Below, piece after piece: positions 45,577-57,500 of a stretch of DNA of 64,000 nt (the stretch's first letter is position 1; every line of letters starts with the position of its first letter). Under the pieces are notes generated by a model. It had not been told where the DNA came from. It saw nothing but the letters and a program-made list of their open reading frames with translations, and ran no database searches. The stretch is from assembly GCA_963662155.1 (NCBI GenBank), contig OY759262.1, positions 61,928,010 to 61,992,009 of the forward strand, written 5' to 3'. A program made the position numbers and the translations under genes. The stretch is from Lamellibrachia columna (taxonomy: Eukaryota; Annelida; Polychaeta; Sabellida; Siboglinidae).

Positions 45577-48500
45577 GATATGAAATGTTAGGGCAATTAT
45601 ATAAGAACTATTATCTGGCACTATGTTACGGACTTGCAACAGCTTACAGTTTCGAACATGATGTATCATGTCATCGACATGGCGTTGCACCCAATGTCAA
45701 GTAGCCAACATAGTGTCTGTCGTCATAAAAGTTGTCGTGGCGTCAGCAATGAGGGTGAGGTTTCGCCCCATCTGCAGCACCCCCATCTGGAGTTGAAAGC
45801 TGTTGCGAGACATCTGGCGTTGTCTGCCGTGTATTCGCCTGTGAAAGCCACTCCGTGTGCTGCTAGAGGGCACCTGGCTTGGCTGGAAGTAGGTCGCGAT
45901 CAGATTCAGCTCCTTGCGGAAATTCTCATTGAGCCAACAGTACAGCAGCGGATTGATAGATGACGAGCTCTTAGCGACGAGCTTGAGAAGAATGTCTATG
46001 AGCTTGAAGTGGGCACCATGCACCTTCGTGAAGCTGAGCTCTGTGATGAGTGAGAACATGTTCCACGGCAGCCAACAGAGAGTGAAGACGATGACGATCG
46101 CAGTCAAGATCTTCGTCGTCTTCTGCATGCGTCTTGAGCCGGGGAGAGCCACCAGCAGGTTGCGCTGTCGGAGGCGAGACCAGATGCAGTAGTACAGGAA
46201 GCTGGTGCATGCCAGTGGCACGCAGAACTGGAAGATGAACATGAGGATGCTGTAGAGCTTGCGACTCATGTCGTTGGGCCACTCCTCGATGCAGTACTTG
46301 CGGGAGATGCGCAGTGTCGGGTCGGAAATGACATGGAGAGACGTGTAGATGGTGATCGGGATGGATACGATGACAGGCAATATGACACTGACTGCTAGCA
46401 GTAGCATAGCCGTTCTCTTTCGCATCCTGTCAGTCAGCGGGTGCACGATGAGCCAGTAGCGGTCAAGAGCTATAAGGAGGATGGTCAGTGTAGAGGCATA
46501 CATTGGCACGGCGAAGGCGGCGAAGACAGCATGGCATAGGAAGGCACCAAACACCCAGTTGTCTGTCAACTGGTAGTGCAGCTGTAGAGGCAGACTGAAG
46601 ATGCACAGGATGATGTCAGACACAGAGAGGCTGGCGATGAACAGGTTCGTCACATTACGCATCTTGACGTTCCTTGCGACGATGTAGATGACGATACTGT
46701 TGCCGACGATGCCGAGGACGATGATGAAGACATAGAGCGCGACGACCAGTCCCCTGCACAGTGGGTTACGCAGTACATCAAAGTCCGGGTCATCGATGTG
46801 CATGCGAATCTCCTCTGACCAGTTGAATATCACTACGTTATCCACCATCTTCGGATGTCTTTAAATATATATGGTACGGTCAGCCACGTCAATGTATGTG
46901 TTTTAGCCACGATGAATCCAGCAGCAAGTCCACTGATAAGTCAACCACTGATAAGTCCCCCACTGATAAGTCCATCCTGTGTGTGTGCAGACTTAGCAAT
47001 TGTCACATCTGCTTAGCAGCAACTCGAGCAAAGCATCATGTGTTTACCTGTCACCACATCACTGGGTCTCAGGTGGACTGCAGTGGCAGTGTCACTTTGC
47101 AGACACCGTCCACGTGACCTTCACGTGTGTCCAATTGGACGGTGGTGTCGATGACTTGATTATGTGTAGTTGAGGCCTTGGGCGGGGCTTGTGATCATTG
47201 TCAAGTTGCTGTGCAAAGCCACAGTGTAAAAATGGATCGATTCTGTCGAGCGGATTGCTCTGATCTTCTTAGGCTTCATGTGTCTCATCAGGAATAGCAC
47301 ATGTCATGTTGCCATCTTGACGCTTCAAGTGCGTTTTGATTACTACATGGTATGGAAGAGACATTTATCTTGGTGGATTAGGCTAGTGTGTGGTCTTGAT
47401 CCATTCTAGTGAGCACATCAGTCATAGTATATTTACACTAAATTACAGCAAAGAAAGTCTCCCTTCAAACATGCAAGCATGCACATACACACACATGCAC
47501 AGACATGCACACACATGCAAACACAATCATGCACAGATCCAGTGATAATTATTTTTTTTGACATATTGGAAATAAATTACTTAGTTTGACTGAGTGATCA
47601 TTTATGAAAACCTGCGTATGCCCTCCCTCCCTCCCTCCCTCCCTCCCTCCCTCCCTCCCTCCCTCCCTCCCTCCCTCCCTCCCTCCCTCCCTCCCTCCCT
47701 CCCTCCCTCCCTCCCTCCCTCCCTCCCTCCCTCCCTCCCTCCCTCCCTCCCTCCCTCCCTCCTCCCTCCCTCCCTCCCTCCCTCCCTCCCTCCCTCCCTC
47801 CCTCCCTCCCTCCCTCCCTCCCTCCCTCCCTCCCTCCCTCCCTCCCTCCCTCCCTCCCTCCCTCCCTCCCTCCCTCCCTCCCTCCCTCCCTCCCTCCCTC
47901 CCTCCCTCCCTCCCTCCCTCCCTCCCTCCCTCCCTCCCTCCCTCCCTCCCTCCCTCCCTCCCTCCCTCCCTCCCTCCCTCCCTCCCTCCCTCCCCTCCCT
48001 CCCTCCCTCCCTCCCTCCCTCCCTCCCTCCCTCCCTCCCTCCCTCCCTCCCTCCCTCCCTCCCTCCCTCCCTCCCTCCCTCCCTCCCTCCCTCCCTCCCT
48101 CCCTCCCTCCCTCCCTCCCTCCCTCCCTCCTCCCTCCCTCCCTCCCCTCCCTCCCTCCCTCCCTCCTCCCTCCCTCCCTCCCTCCCTCCCTCCTCCCTCC
48201 CTCCCTCCCTCCCTCCCTCCCTCCCTCCCTCCCTCCCTCCCTCCCTCCCTCCCTCCCTCCCTCCCTCCCTCCCTCCCTCCCTCCCTCCCTCCCTCCCTCC
48301 CTCCCTCCCTCCCTCCCTCCCTCCCTCCCTCCCTCCCTCCCTCCCTCCCTCCCTCCCTCCCTCCCTCCCTCCCTCCCTCCCTCCCTCCCTCCCTCCCTCC
48401 CTCCCTAAAATGCTATAATTGTGTACCACTTATAATTGAAATTGATTTGAAAATTTTAAAAGTGTAATTCTAATTGAAATGATACATTACTGAAGTGCCA

Positions 48501-51500
48501 GCATGTAATGATCCAAGAAAATCTCTGTGGGGCTTTTCTTCTGACACGACAATTCCAGCAGTTCATTCTGACTTATTAACGAGGGCCGTAAACAGCAGAG
48601 TGTGGATTACTTGTAATTGGATTTGTGAAGACCATCTGTACAATGCCCTGTCCTTCAAGGACGGATGCAACTCGATTGACTGGCAATAAGATGTGCTGGC
48701 AGTTAATTGTATCTGGATTGTAATTCACCTTTATTATAGAATGCATGCTGCAATAATGTGACATCAGAGACAGCTCGCTGGGCTCTCTCGCACGCCACAA
48801 TTATGATGCCCCATCTCCATGGCAATAGTCCCTCTGAGAATGTCTGTAATCATCTGCTGGTTCTCAGTTTGCAGGCACTTCACCGTTTTGGTATTGTTGT
48901 GGTGTGAATTCGCAACTTATATTGGATGTCGAGAATTTATTGGCAATTTTCTGCTTACTATGTGACAGCGTGTTGTCCTCTTACGAGTGTATGATACTCT
49001 AGTGTATGATACTCGAGTGTGTGATACTCTGCTCACATTGGTCTAAACCATGAGAGGTTTTCACCAAACACATCAAGAATGTCTATTATAATGATTCATT
49101 TAAATAATAATAATAATTGTTTTCATTAGGTTGTTTCGTAGGTTGTATCATAACAAGGACGTACAGATAAACTAGAAATAACACAAAAAAGAGCAACTAA
49201 TTCCTGATTTGTAATAGAGTAATTGTCCGATTGATCCTGTATAGTGCAAGCTGCATCTTTTGAGTCATGCCAATCCTGACAAGAGCTTTGAAGGATGGTC
49301 GTGTCAACAGACCTTAAAAGGAGTCCAAATAGAAGTTCTTTAATATTTAATGGTAATGAAAATATTGATAGAAATATTTGCTTCAAATTTAAGGGAAGGT
49401 AGTAGAACTTGAGGACACAAAACAGCACAAGTAAAAGAGCAGTGTAGTCAGTCAGAAAGGCAGTCACAGAAATATAAATTTGTTACAAAATATGTTAATT
49501 TATTTTAATTTATTTTGTATTTTATAAATTCAATATAAAAATATAACCTGTACATACATGAAATGTACAAAGTACATTAAAATATCAGGGTGACACAAAC
49601 AAGTTCTAGCACTTATTTCCACTCTGGTCCTTGGGAAACATCACACACAAAGACTAAAATAATAATATTAAATAAATAAATAATGTGTGTACAAAAGTGC
49701 AACAAAGACATTAATATAAGATATCGGAGGTTGCCTCCTGATTATTAAGATAATTGAAAAAAATATTTTATATTGGATATTTCAGTTGAGACTTGTTCCA
49801 AACACGTTTAGTACATTGCAGTTAATTCTATGCCTGTATAATAAGTTTGTACAATGTATGAGTCCAGTGCTTTTATGACTGCCTGAGCTCTATTAGGTGT
49901 AGTTTATGATGTTTTGATGACTGTTACACATTCGATTCTGTTTGTGTCCGCAGAGAGACGGATACAGAGACCCTGGAGTGGTAGACGACTAGACGTACCT
50001 TAGAACCAGAGAGGTGTGAAACACCTGTATTATTGTGCACTTATTCTGTGTTACTTGCGTACCACACATACATGATGGTTACATTTGTAATGTAATTATA
50101 TAGTAGTAATTAAAAAGAACTCATTTAGATTGTAGTATATGGTGAAGGAATCGATGGATAATTTAGCGAAATTGTGGTCACATGATAGATTCTCTCCGCC
50201 TGTGACATGCCCTGTAAGCAGAGAGACTGGAGTGACCCGGAGAGACCTGGATTGACCCGGAGTGACCCGGACAGCCTCTCTGTGTTGTGCTGTTTGCCTG
50301 TGAGAGATCTCCTATGTGTTTATTCTGTCACTCGTGTGGCTCCACTTAATGTCAACACGGGTGATGCAGATTGACTTGCTAGCTGCATTGATTCTCAATC
50401 AGTGACACTTAGCAGCTTTCTTGTCCAAATGCACCCATCCATCTGTCACAGACTGCACACTTCCTAATGTGGTTACACAAGGTCTACCATCCATCTGTCA
50501 CAGACTACATACTTCCTAAAGTGGTAACACAAGATCTACCATCCATCTGTCACGACTACAAACTTCCTAATGTGGTTACACAAGGTCTACCATCCATCTG
50601 TCACGACTGCACATTTCCTAAAGTGGTTACACAAGCTCTATCATCCATCTATCACGACTACACACTTCCTAAAGTGGTTACACAAGGTCTACCATCCATC
50701 TGTCGTGACTGCACACTTCCTAAAGTGGTTACACACATACCCAGGTATTTGTACAAACAAGCTAGCATGTCATATTGGATACTAGATAGGTTAGATTTTT
50801 TTGCAAAATGACTGATACAAGATGAGTGAAAAAAACTGTATTGAGGAAGAACGTTTAACTCAATTCAACATAAATTTACTGTAGTGGACATATTAAGCGT
50901 AAAGTACACTTGAAAAATGGTTAATATGCTGACATAGTTGACCAGATATGTTCTTGTTAGTGCACATTAGGTGACACCACTTTTAAGTTGTTCCACAATC
51001 TACACAATATGAAGCCATGCCTTATCATAAACAAACATGGCGTCCATTGAGAGAGGGTTTCAATGAGCTGTTTGTGGTTTCCACTTGTGTTTGAAACTGT
51101 TAAACGTTGAATAAAAGTTAGCAGTAGTGAGGGAGGCAACCAATTAGACACGGAGTGTCCATTCTAAGAGATGAACATATAGCTGTCCATGTGCTCTCCA
51201 CACATTTAGGGACACATCTCAACGGCACATGCCATGGATGTTACTGGTGATTGAATGAAGGGACTGGGTTGGAGCTACCAGCCATTTATAGATTCACAAT
51301 AACAGGAGGTGAATAGGATACCAGAGCACTGCGAAGTCTTCTGATATAGGTGGAATGTTCGATTTTCTGTTGTCGCTGAGTCAAGATTGGAGATTGTTCA
51401 CAAAAAGTGGGGTGTACGCTTATTAGGGCATGTGTTAAGGCATGTCTTAGGGCATGTATGCTTAATAGGTCGAATACATTGTGTGGAACTTGCAGTGTAG

Positions 51501-54500
51501 ATGTTGTTGTAGGTTGTACTGGCCAGTGGCCAGTAGATGTTGTTTTAGGTTGTGTTGGCCAGTGGACCAGTAGATGTTGTAGGTTGTGCTGGCCAGTGGA
51601 CCAGTAGATGTTGTTGTTGTTGTAGGTTGTACTTGCTAGTGGACCAGTAGATGTTGTTGTAGGTTGTAATGGCCAGTGGATCAGTAGATGTTGTTGTAGG
51701 TTGTAATGGCCAATGGACTAGTAGATGTTGTATGTTGTGCTGGCCAGTGGACCAGTAGATGTTGTTGTAGGTTGTAATGGCCAGTGGATCAGTAGATGTT
51801 GTTGTAGGTTGTAATGGCCAATGGACTAGTAGATGTTGTATGTTGTGCTGGCCAGTGGACCAGTAGATGTTGTTGTAGGTTGTGTTGGCCAGTGGACCAG
51901 TAGATGTTGTTGTAGGCTGTGCTGGCCAGTGGACCAGTAGATGTTGTTGTTGTAGGTTGTACTGGCCAGTGAACAAGTAGATGTTGTTGTATGTTGTACT
52001 GGCCAGTGGACCAGTAGATGTTGTTGTTGTAGGTTGTACTGGCCAGTGGACCAGTATATGTTGTTGTTGTTGTAGGTTGGACTAGCCAGTGGACCTGTAG
52101 ATGTTGTTGTTGTAGGTTGTACTGGCCAGTGGACCTGTAGATGTTGTTGTTGTAGGTTGGACTGGCCAGTGGACCAGTATATGTTGTTGTTGTAGGTTGT
52201 ACTGGCCAGTGGACCTGTAGATGTTGTTGTAGGTTGTACTGGCCAGTGGACCTGTAGATGTTGTTGTAGGTTGTACTGGCCAGTGGACCTGTAGATGTTG
52301 TTGTTGTAGGTTGTACTGGCCAGTGGACCAGATATGCAATGTGGCTTCTCTCGAGACCTCTTCATCCAGTGGTGCAGTAACCCTAAGAACTGCGTCATTC
52401 TGACCACTCGGACATCGCCTGGGACCCTCTCCCGCAAGCTCATGGACAACCCAGGTCTACAGAGATTGACCATTGAAGTAAGCAGTACTCATGTGATTTG
52501 TGAAAGTGTTTCATTTTTATTGAGGATTTTGACAAGTCATTAAAAAAATATTGGTTATAAATGAATTTTTTTTTTTTCATGTCGTTTCTTTATGCTAATT
52601 TGATGATATTTTAAGGATATTTTTTAAAGTTTGGACTAACTTGATATTTTTTGTGATATTTTTTTTTTATTGTGTGAATTCCCATTTTCTCCATAATCTT
52701 TTCCCCAATGTGTTAATGTGACTGCCAGAAACAGCACTACCAGATATTTGTAGCAATATTTATCATAACCATCTCCCGTGACATGTTAAGATGTTAACTG
52801 GGTCATTCCACATGAAATCAACCAAAAAAGGCCAAAATGTTCTTAACCCCCTCCGGTTTTTAATGACATTTGGCACACATGTTGAACCTGTTGTGAAATT
52901 TACCTGTGCCAAATTTCAGACTTGTGAGTGAAATAGTTTTAGAGTTTTGCCTATTAATGATTAAAAGATGGTTTACCTCTTAACAAGTATGTTAACATAA
53001 CTTTGGCCCTAATGGTTAACTTAGTTTACTCACAGAAGCTACACTCCCAGTTTCTGGTTGATGGAGAAGACAAAATGACCTTGAATACTGGCCGTTACAT
53101 CTTTGTGGTGTTTCACTCACTGATCACCAGGTGGTGTTGTAGATCAAACGTCGAGTGCGTCTCGAGGGTGCGGAGTTAGAGGAGTACCTGCGACACGAGA
53201 AGACAGAAGCCAGCAAGGCTCGACAGAAAGCGGAACTTGCTAAGAAGTATGTGCAATCAGGATTAGTACACCTTCACTTTGTCGTCCGTTAATCGTGCTG
53301 TTTCACGTGTCAGTTTCTCCCACTGTTCCTTAATAATAATACTAATAATACGAAAACATCTTTCGTTCCTAAATCCTCAGAAACTGGAGCCCAGAGGTGC
53401 ATCATAACAAAGAGTTAGGTAATCTCGAAATAAGTATACAATGTTGAGGGGGGGGTGAATGTGCCACGGAACCAAGGAGGATCAACACAGTTACAAGGAT
53501 AAGTCTTCAGATGAATGCAAAATTTTATTATGTTTCCTACTGTGTAGATGTAGGAGCAAAAAGTAGGTAGAACTAGATGATTGAAGCTGTGTAGGCATGC
53601 TGGCAGGAGTGAGCCATGTAAACCCATGTGGATGGGGCTTAAGTCCACGGTTGTTGGTGGGTTTATATCTGTTGCAACTGAGGACGCCAGTGTGTGATAT
53701 ATTAAACACACCCACCCTTAAAAGAGGATAGTTTTAGCTCTTGTCGGGAGTTACTATTTCATAATCTCTGATACACAATTTTATTCTCCAGATTTAATCA
53801 AGAACTTGTAATAATCAAATTTAAACTGTCCACTCTTATGTACTGTGATCTGTTGATGCAATAGCCACCCTACTTGGCTAGTCTCCTGTTTCTTTCAAAT
53901 GTCCGCAAGCAGCATATATCACAAAAGTCTGCAAACAAATCTTAAGACCTACTAAAAAAAATTGTATTTCCCCTCTTAATCCTCAGAATTCCTTCGTTCA
54001 GGTGATAACTTTTGTGTATCGCTGTTCATGATATCGTGTTTAAAGGTTACAGAATGATAGATTCTCAGTTGAGACAATAGAGGTTCATAGTTTGGGCAGT
54101 TTCATTCAGTCATGATTCATGCAGTTCATTGAGCCGCATAACTGAGGACCTAATAGCGGATGGAATTATGCTTTTGTGTAGTAATTAGTGCATGCCTCAA
54201 TTCATTCCAGAGAAGTTGAGTTGGTGTTCGAGTGAACAGATCTATCAGGAGGTGAAGTGTTTGTCCTGGAAGACAAGATAACTCTTATATCAGAATTGTA
54301 CCTTTATATTTAAATCTGTTGTTTACAGGTGCAAAGTCTGTTGTTGTTATTCCAAAATCATGTCATATAATATAAACTATATATCTATTCTAACATCATG
54401 TCATATAATATAAACTATATAATCTATTCTAACATCATGTCATATAATATAAACTATATAATCTATTCTAACATCATGTCATATAATATAAACTATATAT

Positions 54501-57500
54501 CTATTCTAACATCATGTCATATAATATAAACTATATATATATTCTAACATCATGTCATATAATATAAACTATATAATCTATTCTAACATCATGTCATATA
54601 ATATAAACTATATAATCTATTCTAACATCATGTCATAATATAAACTATATATCTATTCTAACATCATGTCATATAATATAAACTATATATCTATTCTAAC
54701 ATCATGTCATATAATATAAACTATATATCTATTCTAACATCATGTCATATAATATAAAGTATATATCTAGTCTAACATCATGTCATATAATATAAAGTAT
54801 ATATCTATTCTAACATCGAGACTGCCCGGGTGTGTTGTAGTGACCCACATTGTTTTAATATATAACTTGACTATGTATTTATATTAAAAAACACTATGCT
54901 TCAGTAAAACACATTTGGGTGGTAAGGGGTTACAATAGATATAGTTCGTACTGTATAATATGATTTTATGATAAAGTCATCAGATTTTGTTACTTTAACG
55001 TTCAAAACTCGATAAAACTGAAAAATGAAAGTAAAAATTGTCTGACGTGAATTTCTGTTGCGCGATAGAGAGAAGGAAGAACTAGAGTCGAGTGACGAGA
55101 GCGACACTGAGATGGATACGGAAGTTGAGGGGGGTAAGACGGGGGGTGTCGTGGGCAGTCAGACCGCCCCTCTAAAGACCAAGTATGACCTGATGATGAA
55201 AAGTGAGGTAAGTTCTGGTGTGGACCCTGCACTAGAGGGTATCGACCCTGCACTAGAGGGTATCGACCCTGCACTAGAGGGTGTGGAACCTGCACTAGAG
55301 GATGTTGACCCTGCACTAGAGGGTGTGGACCCTGCACTAGAGGATGTTGACCCTGCACTAGAGGGTGTGGACCCTGCACTAGAGGGTGTGGACCCTGCAC
55401 TAGAGGGTGTGTTCTCCTGCACTAGGGGATGTTGACCCTGCACTAGAGGGTATCGACCCTGCACTAGAGGGTGTGTTCTCCTGCACTAGAGGGTGTGGAC
55501 CCTGCACTAGTGGGTGTGGACCCTGCACTAGAGGGTGTGGACCCTGCACTAGAGGGTGTGGACCCTGCACTAGAGGGTGTGTTCTCCTGCACTAGAGGGT
55601 GTGTTCTCCTGCACTAGAGGGTGTTGACCCTGCACTAGAGGGTATCGACCCTGCACTAGAGGGTGTGTTCTCCTGCACTAGAGGGTGTGGACCCTGCACT
55701 AGAGGGTGAGGACCCTGCACTAGAGGGTGTTGACCCTGCACTAGAGGGTGTTGACCCTGCACTAGAGGGTGTGTTCTCCTGCACTAGAGGGTGTGTTCTC
55801 CTGCACTAGAGGGTGTGGACTCTGCACTAGAGGGTGTGGACCCTGCACTAGAGGGTGTGGACCCTGCACTAGAGGGTGTTGACCCTGCACTAGAGGGTGT
55901 GTTCTCCTGCACTAGAGGATGTTGACCCTGCACTAGAGGGTGTGTTCTGCACTAGAGGGTGTGGACCCTGCACTAGAGGGTGTGGAACCTGCACTAGAGG
56001 GTGTGGAACCTGCACTAGAGGATGTTGACCCTGCACTAGAGGGTGTTGACCCTGCACTAGAGGGTGTGTTCTCCTGCACTAGAGGATGTTGACCCTGCAC
56101 TAGAGGGTGTGTTCTGCACTAGAGGGTGTGGACCCTGCACTAGAGGGTGTTGACCCTGCACTAGAGGGTGTGTTCTCCTGCACTAGAGGGTGTGGACCCT
56201 GCACTAGAGGATGTTGACCCTGCACTAGAGGGTGTGTTCTCCTGCACTAGAGGATGTTGACCCTGCACTAGAGGGTAAGTTCTCCTGCCTAGTCGTTTCC
56301 AGCAGCAAGCAATGTTCTATGAACTGACTAGTCTGTGTATATGTTGTGGTTGCTAGAATCTGACAGTCTTAAGTGGCCTTATTCAACTGGTGTCAGCCTT
56401 ATTTAGGACGTGACATCTTTCTATGCCGCCCCTGGTGGTGGTCAGTGCCAGGGTGCATGACTGCATGTTGTTCTCAGTGGTTCTTTCATGACCTTCAGTT
56501 AACGAGACGGGACCGACATTACCATGATCATCCGAGTCGATCAGGGAAGATAACAATTCAGAATGTTAGGAGCCAGGTTTTTACACCAAATGTATCCTGT
56601 CTGGTCTGGGTTTTGAACCCAGAACTCTGGCAAGTTAAGCAGATGTGCTAACCACCACACTAAAGCACTGTCTGATGTTGGATAATGACGTCAAATGATC
56701 CTAATGAATTGTCTGCTGAAACAAATGGTTGAAAAGCAGTGCTGTGATTGGCAACATTGGAAAGTGTATCAACTTTTCACAACCAGCATAAACTGATTGC
56801 AAATGAATACATTATGTCCTGATTAAAAAATTATTGCTAATTGGGAGCGTTGCTGCAACATTCATATTCATTTTGACATCTGTTAATGAAAAAGTAGATT
56901 TGTTGAAATACTTTGTAAACTCTTCTTTTATAGAGGCTGGATTGTTCATGATGACAAAAATTGTTTGATAGGAGTATTGCATGTCACGCATAGTGTGATA
57001 GGTTGTCAAGTAATAGTATAGGCTACATCTGTTCATGAATAGCTTCCATAGATAATTCATCTGAATATTCGTGAATTTGACGTAATACTAGAGCAATGTA
57101 TTTCTAATATAATTCTGTAGAATTGAACATTGACTTTATGTGTGTGTTGGAATGTGTTTCTATTAATAGTGTCTATGTTCATAGAATAAAGGTCGGACAG
57201 GATTCTTCAAGCAAGCGAAGAAAGCCTATCCGATGTTTCCCCTGGTGGAGGAAAAGATCAAATGGGACGACTACGGAGAAATCATCAGGTTTGTCGTCAG
57301 AGACCTCACATTTATGTTCATGCAGACTTTTGTCTCACAGCAATTTAGTTTTAAAGTCCCCTTCTCAATTTATTTAATCCATTGTGAACCAGGTATGTTG
57401 ATGTCCAAATCTGTAGCGTGTGAGTAGCTGTAGTGTGTGAGTGGCTGTAGTGTGTGAGTGGCTGTAGTGTGTGAGTAGCTGTAGTATTGCGCGTACCATA

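Noticed and set aside
45971..46282. Other frames over the GPCR (103 and 92 codons)
   Set aside because: Shadows of the receptor ORF; no independent features.
47594..48467. 275-287-codon PPSLPPS and EGGREGG frames
   Set aside because: Pure tetranucleotide repeat read in any frame.
51545..52473. Minus-strand frames of STGQYNLQQ repeats over CPSF2 exon 9
   Set aside because: Shadow of the splice-junction minisatellite on the opposite strand.
55208..55435. Exon 11 extending into the array as a DPALEGV-repeat domain
   Set aside because: A strong donor at 55208 gives the phase needed for exon 12, and the extension ends in a stop; orthologous CPSF2 has no such repeat.
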